From positions 194,260 to 258,259 of the forward strand of contig CAVTGS010000027.1 in assembly GCA_963734295.1 (NCBI GenBank): a DNA stretch of 64,000 nt. The letters are read 5' to 3'. The DNA comes from JAEUMW01 sp963734295 (GTDB lineage: Bacteria > Pseudomonadota > Gammaproteobacteria > Burkholderiales > JAEUMW01). Position 1 is the first letter of the stretch, and each line of letters opens with the position of its first letter. The notes under the pieces are model-generated. The model ran no database searches. It was not told the origin of the DNA and was given only the letters and a program-made list of their open reading frames with translations. Shown one piece after another: positions 46,759 to 54,639 of this stretch. The position numbers were made by a program, and so were the translations under genes.

Positions 46759-47855
46759 TGCGCGCAAACCTGCCTGCTGCAGCGCTCGCGGCGTCGCTGC
46801 TCGGCGGCTGTGCCTCGCAGCCGTTGATGCCTTATTCCGCCGACACGCCGCCCCTGGTCGTCGTCCCTGCCGCGCAGGCGGGCGTGCAGGACAAGCGGGC
46901 GCGGTTTCGCGAGATCTTCTGCGCGGTGCTCGAAGCACGGAAGCACGAGCTTCCCGATTACCGTTCTTGCGGCGAAGCGCTCACTCGCGTGGGGGTCGAG
47001 CCGGATGGTACCGGCAGGCTAGTCACCCTGGAGCCGTCGCGCCGGCGTCTCGTCGCTCTCCTGGTGCCGGGATTCGGCTACGACTGTTTCGAGTCCTGGC
47101 TGGAAGCTCCCGGCGCTGTCTCCACGCACCTGCGCGGACAAGGCTATGATCTCTCGCTGATCCCAGTCGAGGGTCTGTCCAGCACGACCCGCAACGCGAA
47201 GTTGATCCGCGATGCGCTCATGAGCATGCCCGCCGAGCCCGGCCCGCCTCGCATCGTACTCATCGGTTATTCGAAGGGTTCGAACGACATCCTCGAAGCG
47301 CTCGTGGCCTACCCGGAGCTGCGCCCGCGCGTGGCTGCATTCGTGAGCATCGCGGGCTCGATCGGAGGTTCGCCGCTCGCCAACGATGCCGAGCAGGACA
47401 TGGCCGAGCTGCTGACCCGTTTTCCCGGTGCCAAGTGCACCGCCGGCGACCGCGGCGCAGTGGCGAGTCTGCAGCCCGCTACGCGCATGGCATGGCTCGC
47501 GGCCAATCCGCTGCCAAAGGAGCTTCGGTACTACTCGGTCGTGACCTTTCCGCATCCAGACCGGATCTCGTCGATCCTGAAGCAGCCCTACGACAAGTTG
47601 AGCCTTGTCGACGCGCGCAACGACAGTCAGGCGATCTTCTACGATCAGGTGGTACCCGGGGGCACGCTGGCCGCCTACCTCAATGCCGATCATTGGGCGG
47701 TCGCCGTGCCAATCGCACGCACGCACACCACCATTGCGGCGTTGTTCGCAACACAGAACGCCTATCCACGCGAAGCGCTCGCGGAAGCCATTCTGCGCTT
47801 CGTAGAAGAGGACCTGCAAACGCCACAGCACCAGTTGGCACCGCGAACGCGATGA
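46758..47855 (+). CDS. Lipase-like alpha/beta-hydrolase lipoprotein
   Basis: A 365-residue lipoprotein (lipobox LLGGC near residue 17). The hydrolase domain starts at LVALLVPGFGYDCFESWLE and has nucleophile elbow IVLIGYSKGSNDILEAL (GxSxG) and a late His in YLNADHWAVAVP. It probably faces the periplasm and acts on an ester, perhaps a lipid. The ATG overlaps the stop of the zinc-site protein gene, suggesting that the two lipolytic-looking proteins work together. A GTG one codon earlier is an alternative start. Confidence 0.8.
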   Translation: MRANLPAAALAASLLGGCASQPLMPYSADTPPLVVVPAAQAGVQDKRARFREIFCAVLEARKHELPDYRSCGEALTRVGVEPDGTGRLVTLEPSRRRLVALLVPGFGYDCFESWLEAPGAVSTHLRGQGYDLSLIPVEGLSSTTRNAKLIRDALMSMPAEPGPPRIVLIGYSKGSNDILEALVAYPELRPRVAAFVSIAGSIGGSPLANDAEQDMAELLTRFPGAKCTAGDRGAVASLQPATRMAWLAANPLPKELRYYSVVTFPHPDRISSILKQPYDKLSLVDARNDSQAIFYDQVVPGGTLAAYLNADHWAVAVPIARTHTTIAALFATQNAYPREALAEAILRFVEEDLQTPQHQLAPRTR

Positions 47856-47942
47856 TCGAAGCCACTTGCGCAACGAATGTCGAGAGAAACATGATGCCGG
47901 CCTTGTGGTCTGCACAACTCAGACCGGTTCGCGAAACCGTGA

Positions 47943-47961
47943 TGTTCACCGCGGGTGAACA
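47943..47961. promoter_or_regulatory. Perfect palindrome upstream of SYLF copy 2
   Basis: TGTTCACCGCGGGTGAACA has 8-bp arms around GCG. It lies ~50 bp upstream of the -10-like TATATT (48010-48015), and is a likely operator for the three-gene run at 48128-49859. Confidence 0.5.
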
Positions 47962-47964
47962 GCC

Positions 47965-48015
47965 AAGGCTTGAACGGGAAAGGCTTGAACGGGTAGTGAG
48001 GATCGGTGCTATATT
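47965..48015 (+). promoter_or_regulatory. Tandem 14-bp direct repeats and promoter of SYLF copy 2
   Basis: AAGGCTTGAACGGG occurs at 47965-47978 and again at 47980-47993 (15-bp period). The second copy contains TTGAAC (47985-47990), a -35-like hexamer 19 bp before TATATT (48010-48015). Binding of a protein to the repeats would therefore affect this promoter. Confidence 0.5.
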
Positions 48016-48127
48016 GAATTCGGTTGCCGCTCTCCAGCGGAAGTTCTGCTTCGAGCGGGAGCCTGGCCACTCTCGACGCCGGCGGCGAGAGTGAGACCCG
48101 GTTCGCCGGCCACAAGAGGAGGACGTC

Positions 48128-48694
48128 ATGCGACTCCAAAGACTCTTCACCGTCGGACTTCTGGCCCTTTCGTTCACCGCCACATCCGCATTTGCCGATA
48201 GTGCCGACAAAGCCAAGAAGCAGACCGAGATTCGCGGCAAAGTGACCACCACGCTGCAGGCCTTCTACAAGGCCGATCCGAAGCTCAAGGCCGAAGTCGA
48301 GAAGGCGGCCGGCTACGCCGTCTTCGGAACGTACGGCCTGTCGTTCATCGTGGGGGGTGCCGGCGGCACGGGTATCGTCCACGACAACAAGACCAAGAAA
48401 GAGACGTTCATGAGCATGGCGCAGGCCAGTGCCGGCCTGCAAATCGGCGCGTCCGAGACGAGCTATCTTTTCGTCTTCAACGACGCCGCCTCGATGCAGA
48501 AGTTCATCGACTCTGGCTGGGAAGCGGGTGCGTCTGCATCGGCCGGTGCCGGAGCGGGCGACAAGTCAGTCGAAGCAGGCGCTGGTGCCGGCGCGTTTAC
48601 CGGCGGCAAGGTGTACACCCTGACGAAGACGGGTTTGCAGGTCGGCGGTGCGATTGCAGGCACCAAGTTCTGGAAGGACAAGGATCTGAACTAG
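48128..48694 (+). CDS. SYLF-domain (YSC84-like) exported protein, copy 2
   Basis: 188 residues: signal peptide (FTVGLLALSFTATSAFA) then a SYLF domain with KAEVEKAAGYAVFGTYGLSF, IVGGAGGTGIVHDN, MSMAQASAGLQIGASETSY and LFVFNDAASMQKFIDSGWEA. The end KFWKDKDLN is shared with copy 3 (KFWKSDLNKK). RBS AGGAGG is 6-8 bases ahead of the ATG. It heads a run with two lipoproteins. Likely a periplasmic lipid-binding protein, role unknown. Confidence 0.85.
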   Translation: MRLQRLFTVGLLALSFTATSAFADSADKAKKQTEIRGKVTTTLQAFYKADPKLKAEVEKAAGYAVFGTYGLSFIVGGAGGTGIVHDNKTKKETFMSMAQASAGLQIGASETSYLFVFNDAASMQKFIDSGWEAGASASAGAGAGDKSVEAGAGAGAFTGGKVYTLTKTGLQVGGAIAGTKFWKDKDLN

Positions 48695-48759
48695 GCGAAC
48701 CGCCAACGTTCGGTCCCACGTCCGCACCCGCTTCCTTTCACCTTGGGAGGACACTTGCC

Positions 48760-49344
48760 ATGAGGAAAATGGCTTTTCCCAACATTCGCTCGGCTCTAGC
48801 GATTCTGAGTACCGCCGTGCTCCTCGCCGCGTGCGCACCGCAGCCACCGAAATCGGTCGCCCGGTCGGAGACGATCGAAGCGTCGGCGATCGTCGAAGCG
48901 ATCGACTATTCGACCCGGGAGGTCGTGCTGCGCGATGCGGCAGGACGCCAGACCCTCGTCAAGGCGGGTCCCGAAGTCCGGAACCTTGCCCAGGTCAAGA
49001 AGGGCGATCGCGTCGTCGTGCGCTTCACTGAGGGTTTTGCGGCGCAATTGGTGAAACCCGGCACGGGGGTGACGGGTGTGCAAACCGAGAGCAGCATGGT
49101 GCGTGCAGCACCGGGCGAACAGCCGGGGGCCACCATTGGCGAGCAGGTCAGGACGACCGTCAAGGTGTACGAGGTTGACCCGTATGCGAACACCATCGAG
49201 GTCACCGGACCGCGCGGCTACAACCGCCGTCTCAAAGTCAAGGATCCGCAGGGAATCGCGTTTATCCGTGGCCTGAAGAAAGGCGACGAAGTGGAGGTCA
49301 CCTTCAGCGAGGCACTCGCCATCAGCGTCGAGCCCGCGAAGTAA
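48760..49344 (+). CDS. Lipoprotein with two internal repeats
   Basis: 194 residues with lipobox VLLAAC (Cys25). Two similar segments follow: ATIVEAIDYSTREVVL-like (VEAIDYSTREVVLRDAAGRQ ... VKKGDRVVVRFTEGFA) and VYEVDPYANTIEVTGPRGYN ... LKKGDEVEVTFSEALA. Each looks like a small OB-like beta barrel. RBS GGGAGG. Function unknown; lies between SYLF copy 2 and an OmpA-type lipoprotein. Confidence 0.75.
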   Translation: MRKMAFPNIRSALAILSTAVLLAACAPQPPKSVARSETIEASAIVEAIDYSTREVVLRDAAGRQTLVKAGPEVRNLAQVKKGDRVVVRFTEGFAAQLVKPGTGVTGVQTESSMVRAAPGEQPGATIGEQVRTTVKVYEVDPYANTIEVTGPRGYNRRLKVKDPQGIAFIRGLKKGDEVEVTFSEALAISVEPAK

Positions 49345-49385
49345 TCTCATATACGATCCCAACGCTACCATGGGAGAAACTACAA

Positions 49386-49859
49386 ATGAAACTAAGAGGA
49401 TTGCGCTCTCTGTTTGTCATCGCGTTCCTTGGGTTGTCCTTGTCAAGCTGCACGAGGTGTTCGCAAGAGCCGCCGCCTAAAGCCGCTGCGCCCAAGGCCC
49501 CTACCGTCATCAGATTTGAAGAAGCGGCCCTCTTTGACTTCGATAAGGCAGATCTGAAGCCCGAAGGAAAAGAGCAACTTAGCGCATACCGCGAAAAGGC
49601 GCGGGCCGATTTGAGCAGTGCTGAGAAGGTAAGAGTCGTCGGCTACACCGACAACACCGGTACTGCGGAGTACAACTCGAAGCTGTCGCAGCAGCGTTCA
49701 GAAGCGGTTCGCGATTACCTGGTCAGTATTGGAACCGACCCGAAGAAGATGGAAGCCATCGGAGCGGCCGAGGCTAACCCAATCGCTGACAATGGTACGA
49801 AGGAAGGTCGGGCGAAGAACCGCCGCGTCGAGATTGAAGTGATTGGGTTAGGAAGATAG
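49386..49859 (+). CDS. OmpA-family peptidoglycan-binding lipoprotein
   Basis: 157 residues with lipobox SLSSC (Cys22) and one OmpA-C domain: FDFDKADLKPEGKEQL, VRVVGYTDNTGTAEYNSKLS (Asp contacting peptidoglycan), QQRSEAVRDYLVSIG and RAKNRRVEIEVIG (Arg). It anchors the outer membrane to the wall. Codon use is less G/C-rich than its neighbours. Confidence 0.88.
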   Translation: MKLRGLRSLFVIAFLGLSLSSCTRCSQEPPPKAAAPKAPTVIRFEEAALFDFDKADLKPEGKEQLSAYREKARADLSSAEKVRVVGYTDNTGTAEYNSKLSQQRSEAVRDYLVSIGTDPKKMEAIGAAEANPIADNGTKEGRAKNRRVEIEVIGLGR

Positions 49860-49927
49860 GAATGTTTGCGGGATTTGAGTAGGTAGCAGGGCGTGGTATA
49901 GACGCCGGTTGCTCTAAGTTACGTGCC

Positions 49928-49970
49928 AGGGGTGCAGCACAGTCTGGTTCACCAGATTTGCTGCGCCCCT
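49928..49970 (+). terminator. Large nested hairpin after the OmpA lipoprotein gene
   Basis: AGGGGTGCAGCA (49928-49939) pairs with TGCTGCGCCCCT (49959-49970) with one G-T wobble; inside, TCTGG-TTCA-CCAGA forms a second stem. AGCGTTTCTC follows, a weak T-rich tail. Probable transcription terminator or REP-like element. Confidence 0.5.
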
Positions 49971-50204
49971 AGCGTTTCTCGCATGGCATCGGCGCGTGGG
50001 CGCAATGCGAATGGCCCGCGGCCGGTGAGCAAAACGATCGGCTGAGTCAGATTGGCTGATCTTGCTCGGCGCCGTCTGCGAGGGCGGGAGCCGCCCCCCA
50101 TCCCTGCGGCGGTCACAAGTGCAGACGCGGCTGCGTATTTTCGGGATAGGCGAGGATCACCTAGAGAATTTGGGGTGCCTCCTTCCGGTAGCCGATGACG
50201 GTGA

Positions 50205-50296
50205 AATAGGCGAATTGCAATTCTGGCACGCATGACCGTCCTCGGGCAGTCTTGAATGCGACCGGCGGACTGTAGCTTATATTGCATTTCGCCTAC
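50205..50296. repeat. Spaced inverted repeat
   Basis: ATAGGCGAATTGCAAT (50206-50221 region) and ATTGCATTTCGCCTAC (50281-50296) are near-perfect reverse complements separated by ~60 bp. Could be the ends of a small mobile relic. Confidence 0.35.
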
Positions 50297-50316
50297 TACA
50301 CCCTGAAGGTCGTGTT

Positions 50317-51207
50317 CTAGCCCGACGGCAGGTCGCTACCCGCGGCCAAAGCCGCCGCTGAGCGGCGGCTGTAGATGACGTAGGGAATGAGCGTCAGCGT
50401 CGAGACGATCAGATAGACGAAGATCGTTGCAACGACAGCCGGCGGCGCCGCGTTCTGGGTCGCCACCAGCAGGGCTAAGCCGGGGTTGCGCGCGGCGCTG
50501 CACACTGCTACCGCGGTGCGCGTGGCCCGTTCGGGCCCGCCGAGCAGGTGGCCGCTCGCCACCGCCAGCAGGGTAACGAGGACGATCGCCAGCACAACCC
50601 GCCCGTTGGCAACGACCAGGACAGGCGCCACATCGATCACCACCAGCACCACCAGCAGGGTCAGCAGCGCACCCGCGATCTTCCCAAGCGTCGGCTCCGC
50701 GCGCGCCGCCATTGCGGGCGCGAAGTGCCGGATCAGCATACCGACTCCGAGCGGCAGCAGCTGCGCCTTGAACACCTGCAGTGCCACGTCCTGCGGCGCC
50801 AAGCTCGCCTCGCCGGCATACATGGCCACCAGTGCGGCGATGGACAGGGGCATCGAAACAGCCGCCAGCAATGCCACCAGGATCTGCAGCGCGGGCGCGA
50901 ACGCGCGGTGGCCGCCGGCGCCCAATGAGCGGCGCAGCGCAACCGGCGCACCGGGTGCAATGGCCATCAGCACGATGCCGAGCTGCGCAGTGCGCGGCAG
51001 GTCGAGGCTGCGCACCACGAGCAGTGCCAGCACGGGGACCGCCACCAGCACTGCGAACACCGCGCGTGCCACCAGACCCGGATTGCGCTCCGCCCAGCGG
51101 ACCTCTCGCAGCATGATGCCCAGGCCGAGGGTCAGCATCACGCAGAAGATCGTCGCCGCCGCAGCCAGCGTGAGCAGGCGCTCGGGGACCGGGCCGTCGA
51201 CGATCAC
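50317..51207 (-). CDS. Bile-acid:sodium-symporter (BASS) family transporter
   Basis: 296 residues, about ten hydrophobic helices; BASS-type segments include LTLGLGIMLREVRWAERNPG, LVVRSLDLPRTAQLGIVLMA, IAPGAPVALRRSLGAGGHRA and AVAVCSAARNPGLALLVATQ (conserved RNPGLA). Probably a sodium-coupled organic-anion carrier. It lies downstream of DUF2254 on the same strand (54-bp gap). Substrate unknown. Confidence 0.82.
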   Translation of the reverse strand: MIVDGPVPERLLTLAAAATIFCVMLTLGLGIMLREVRWAERNPGLVARAVFAVLVAVPVLALLVVRSLDLPRTAQLGIVLMAIAPGAPVALRRSLGAGGHRAFAPALQILVALLAAVSMPLSIAALVAMYAGEASLAPQDVALQVFKAQLLPLGVGMLIRHFAPAMAARAEPTLGKIAGALLTLLVVLVVIDVAPVLVVANGRVVLAIVLVTLLAVASGHLLGGPERATRTAVAVCSAARNPGLALLVATQNAAPPAVVATIFVYLIVSTLTLIPYVIYSRRSAAALAAGSDLPSG

Positions 51208-51261
51208 CCGGGCACTCTCGCAGGCGCGTAGCTGCCCCGTTGGCTCTGCATCGCGCCCGTC

Positions 51262-52647
51262 TTAACTGTCGCTCCGCGCGGCCGAGCCACCCAGGCCCTG
51301 CACGTCCGACCTGCGCGCCAGTGCCAGCTCGTCGGGCCGCGTGAAGACCGCCTCGAGCGCCGCGTCAAGCCGCTGCTTTTCCTGCAGCAGCGGCGCGTGG
51401 CGGTACGCCGGCAGCAGCGCGAGGAGGTTGTCGATCATTGCGCGCAAACGGCGCGCGATCTGCAGCGAGTTGGCACCATAGGCGCGGATCTCGGCGCAGG
51501 CCACCAGCACGAAGTCGTCCCAGTCGGGCGTGCGCTGGATGAACCGCACGCAGCCACTGGCATCGGGGACTTCGTCCGAGTGCAGGCGGCGCTTGCCCGT
51601 CACCCGCAACAGGCGGTGGACCTGGTCGATGGCGAGCACGGCGGTAGTCGGATCGTTGATCGCCGGCGACAGCGCCTTTAGAGCGATGTCGACCACGATG
51701 CGGAACGCGAACACCGGGTCCTGCTCCATGGTGCGCTCGTCGCCGAAAGCCAGCGCGGCGCGCAGCCGATCGTCATCGATCGCCGCTGCGCCGGCGTACA
51801 GGCGGAACAGCGGCTCGTCCAGAGCGATGAAGTCGCCGATCTGCGGCACCAGTTCGATCACGCCATCGTGACGGCGTGCCTCCTCGATCAGCGAGGCCAG
51901 GTCGACCGCCAACAGGACTTTCGACCGCCCGGTGTGCGTGACCTCGCGGTCCGCCGCAGGCAGTTGCACATGGGTGCGCGTGCGTTCGTCGTGATCGACA
52001 CTGGCGAGGTTCGGATACACCGCCTGTAGCACCTCGATTCCCTGGTTGCCCACACGGCCCAGGATGCTCACGGGGCGCAGCAGGCGCGCCGCGTAGTCGA
52101 TCAGGAAAAGGAACACCATCAGGCAGGCGACGCCTAGTATGCCGGTCAACGTGGTCACCAGTTTCGGCACCGTCGTGCCCAGCCGATTGAGCCCGGCGAC
52201 GGCCAGCAGCAGCGTGAACACGAACAGGCCGACGCTGAATCGAACCAGTGCGTCGCGCAGCAGCGTGGTGGCGATCACACGCGGCGTCAACTGGCCACCA
52301 GCGATCTGGATAGCGACGAGCAGCGAGCCGAAGGTGAAGACGAGGAAGGACAGTGACAGCGTGATGACCGCCTGGTACATGGTGGCCGCGCCCGTCACTG
52401 ACAGTCCGGTCAGGTTCCAGTCGAGATAGCTGTCGAGCGTGCGCAGCAGCGGTGCGAGCAGGTAGATCAGCACGATCGCCACGATCGGCGTCACCCAGAG
52501 CGCAGAGCGCAGGTAGCTGGCGGTCCGGAATATCCGGCCCCAGGTGAGCCGGGTGCTGATGAATTTCGCCACGCGTCGGTCCGGTCGGTTCGCGGCCTGC
52601 GGCCGTGGCGTGCTGGACGAGGTTACCGTCTGGCCCTCTGTCGTCAT
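51262..52647 (-). CDS. DUF2254 membrane protein
   Basis: 461 residues: four hydrophobic helices in the first half (LWVTPIVAIVLIYLLAPLL, TMYQAVITLSLSFLVFTFGS, VGLFVFTLLLAVAGLNRLG, GILGVACLMVFLFLIDYAAR) then a soluble C-terminal half with KALSPAINDPTTAVLAIDQV. These are the DUF2254 hallmarks. Function unknown. The ATG at 52647 (MTTEGQTV) is preferred over an upstream ATG at 52680. Confidence 0.85.
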   Translation of the reverse strand: MTTEGQTVTSSSTPRPQAANRPDRRVAKFISTRLTWGRIFRTASYLRSALWVTPIVAIVLIYLLAPLLRTLDSYLDWNLTGLSVTGAATMYQAVITLSLSFLVFTFGSLLVAIQIAGGQLTPRVIATTLLRDALVRFSVGLFVFTLLLAVAGLNRLGTTVPKLVTTLTGILGVACLMVFLFLIDYAARLLRPVSILGRVGNQGIEVLQAVYPNLASVDHDERTRTHVQLPAADREVTHTGRSKVLLAVDLASLIEEARRHDGVIELVPQIGDFIALDEPLFRLYAGAAAIDDDRLRAALAFGDERTMEQDPVFAFRIVVDIALKALSPAINDPTTAVLAIDQVHRLLRVTGKRRLHSDEVPDASGCVRFIQRTPDWDDFVLVACAEIRAYGANSLQIARRLRAMIDNLLALLPAYRHAPLLQEKQRLDAALEAVFTRPDELALARRSDVQGLGGSAARSDS

Positions 52648-53247
52648 GTCTTCCCGAATCGTGCGCGAGAGCAGCCGCAAGTGCCCGCCGGCCGCTTGCG
52701 CGGCAGCGTCGACCTATGCACCCGGATCGTCGAGCGGCGCAACTTCGACGAAATCCATCGCGGCGATCACCCGCGTGCTGCCTCCCCGCGCGTTCTGATC
52801 CATCTTGTTTTCGCTCTTGGAATGGAAATCCAACAGCACCTCGGAGAGTTTCTTTCGCCGTCAGCCATTAGTCAAATGGGGAATTTTGTGTTGAGCGCCT
52901 GCGAAACGGCAGGAATCGCCCTCCGAGCACTACCTGGGGCCACACCAGCGGCCGCAGAGGATCAGTCTGATGGCGCACAAGGCAACCCACCATCTCTCAG
53001 TTCGCCGAGGCAGGCGAGGATGTCGCGTACGTTCGGTGCCCCCGTGGCTTGAAGCAGATGATGGACAGGAAATGCAACTGGCGCATCGAGTTGCGTCAGC
53101 CTGACCTGGCCTGAGAAATCCAGGCTAGATCAAGCCGCCAGTACCGCCACGTTTGGCCGTCGGGCCGGACCGCATCGCCCTGCGTCGCCACCCTCCCGCT
53201 ACACTCCGATATTTCCGATACCGACGATATTTACTGGAGACGACCTT
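52648..53247. other. Intergenic stretch, no gene seen
   Basis: About 600 bp between the divergent DUF2254 gene and the truncated AI-2E-like ORF. A 123-residue plus-strand ORF (52681-53052) has no recognisable motif and its first part is only the complement of the DUF2254 leader; I do not call it. The 3' end must hold the ancestral promoter for the AI-2E permease fragment. Confidence 0.5.
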
Positions 53248-53433
53248 ATGAATCCACTCTCCCTGCCCGGTGAAGAACTCGAACAGCGGCTGGCCCCCAC
53301 CTTACTGGATGTCCTGATCCGCGCCGGGCTGATCCTCGCCATGGCGATGCTCTGCTACCGGGTACTCACCGTGTTCTACTCCACGGCGGGGTATCCCGCG
53401 ATGCGCTTTCGGCAAATTCACCCAACCAACTGA
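53248..53433 (+). pseudogene. Truncated copy of the AI-2E permease N-terminus
   Basis: The 61-residue ORF begins LSLPGEELEQRLAPTLLDVL, IRAGLILAMAMLCYRVLTVF and then leaves the family. The first ~45 residues match those of the full gene 256 bp downstream (IELERRLASRLLDVLIRAGL, ILALAILCYRIFSPF), and the DNA is also closely alike (CTGGATGTCCTGATCCGCGC against CTGGACGTCCTGATCCGCGC). A partial tandem duplication. Confidence 0.75.
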
Positions 53434-53470
53434 ATCTGTTCGAAAGTTAAGCGGACACGCTGACCCTGCC

Positions 53471-53476
53471 TATAAT
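53471..53476 (+). promoter_or_regulatory. -10 element of the efflux operon
   Basis: TATAAT 28 bp upstream of the AI-2E permease ATG, with a weak -35 (TTAAGC, 18-bp spacer). It lies between the truncated copy and the intact gene, so the intact gene has its own promoter. Confidence 0.4.
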
Positions 53477-53503
53477 CTTTCGCATACTTTGCAGGAAGGT
53501 CAC

Positions 53504-54625
53504 ATGAAATCGCCAGACATCGAACTCGAACGCCGCCTCGCTTCCCGCCTGCTGGACGTCCTGATCCGCGCTGGGCTTATCCTGGCGCTGGCCATACTCT
53601 GCTACCGGATCTTCTCGCCCTTCGTGACCCTGATGGTCTGGTCGCTGATCCTGGCGGTCACGCTGTATCCGCTGCACCAGTGGCTGGCCGCCAGGATGGG
53701 CGGGCGCACGGGCTGGGCGGCGACGCTGATCACCGTGCTCGGCGTCGCGCTGATCGTCGCGCCGACGGCCGTGTTGTTCGGTTCACTGGGCGACTCGGTG
53801 CAGCAGCTGATCGACAAGGTGCAGCAGAACACGCTGCAGATTCCGCCGCCCGCGCCGGGCGTTGCCGAATGGCCGGTGGTCGGGCCCAAGCTCCACGCCA
53901 CCTGGCGGCTGGCGCACGACGACCTGCCCGCGCTGGTCACGAGCCTGCAGCCGAAGATCGGTGATCTGGCCAAGTCGGCGTTGGGGATGGTGGCCAGCAT
54001 CGGCGGCGGCATCCTCGCGTTCGTCGCCGCGTTCATCATCGCCGGCATCATCATGGCCTTCGGCGAGGCCGGCGATCGCGCCAGCCGGGCGATCTTCGCG
54101 CGCGTGGTCGGCGCCGAGCGCGGTGACGAGTTCACCGTGCTGTCGGTGGCGACGGTCCGCGCGGTCGCCCAGGGCGTGATCGGCATCGCCTTCATCCAGG
54201 CCATCCTCGTCGGCCTGTGCCTGCTCGTCGCCGGCGTGCCGCTGGCCGGCGTGCTCGCGGTCATCGTGCTCGTGCTCGGTATCGCGCAGGTGCCGGCACT
54301 GATCGTCACGCTACCGGCGATCGCCTACCTCTGGATGAGCGGCGGCTACGGCACCGGCGAGGCCGCGCTCTACTCGGTGCTGCTGTTCGTCGCCGGCATG
54401 GCCGACAACGTGCTCAAGCCGCTGATGCTCGGCCGCGGCGTCGATGCGCCGATGCCGGTGATCCTGCTCGGCGCGCTCGGCGGCATGGCCACCGGCGGAA
54501 TCCTTGGCCTATTCGTCGGCGCGACCCTGCTGGCGCTCGGCTACCAGATCTTCATGGGCTGGGTGGCGGCCAACCCCGAGGCGAAACACCCGCCGAGCGA
54601 GGGCAGCCAGACCGCGGCGGACTGA
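53504..54625 (+). CDS. AI-2E family (PerM/TqsA-like) transporter
   Basis: 373-residue membrane protein with about eight helices. Typical segments are LLDVLIRAGLILALAILCYR, FVTLMVWSLILAVTLYPLHQ, the loop QLIDKVQQNTLQIPPPAPGV, and the C-terminal ADNVLKPLMLGRGVDAPMPV, ILLGALGGMATGGILGLFVG. The family covers AI-2 export and Na+/H+ antiport; which applies is unknown. Start ATG follows AGGAAGG. First gene of an operon that continues with NodT, HlyD, DUF2955 and a channel. Confidence 0.85.
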   Translation: MKSPDIELERRLASRLLDVLIRAGLILALAILCYRIFSPFVTLMVWSLILAVTLYPLHQWLAARMGGRTGWAATLITVLGVALIVAPTAVLFGSLGDSVQQLIDKVQQNTLQIPPPAPGVAEWPVVGPKLHATWRLAHDDLPALVTSLQPKIGDLAKSALGMVASIGGGILAFVAAFIIAGIIMAFGEAGDRASRAIFARVVGAERGDEFTVLSVATVRAVAQGVIGIAFIQAILVGLCLLVAGVPLAGVLAVIVLVLGIAQVPALIVTLPAIAYLWMSGGYGTGEAALYSVLLFVAGMADNVLKPLMLGRGVDAPMPVILLGALGGMATGGILGLFVGATLLALGYQIFMGWVAANPEAKHPPSEGSQTAAD

Positions 54626-54639
54626 GGCCGCGGCGGCCA

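Larger units (their letters stand above)
49860..50316. other. Intergenic stretch with inverted repeats
   Basis: About 450 bp between the OmpA lipoprotein and the BASS transporter, whose genes converge. It contains a large hairpin (49928-49970) and a second inverted repeat (50205-50296). No coding frame is supported. Confidence 0.55.

Noticed and set aside
52681..53052. 123-residue plus-strand ORF
   Set aside because: No family resemblance, no ribosome-binding site and no consistent codon bias.
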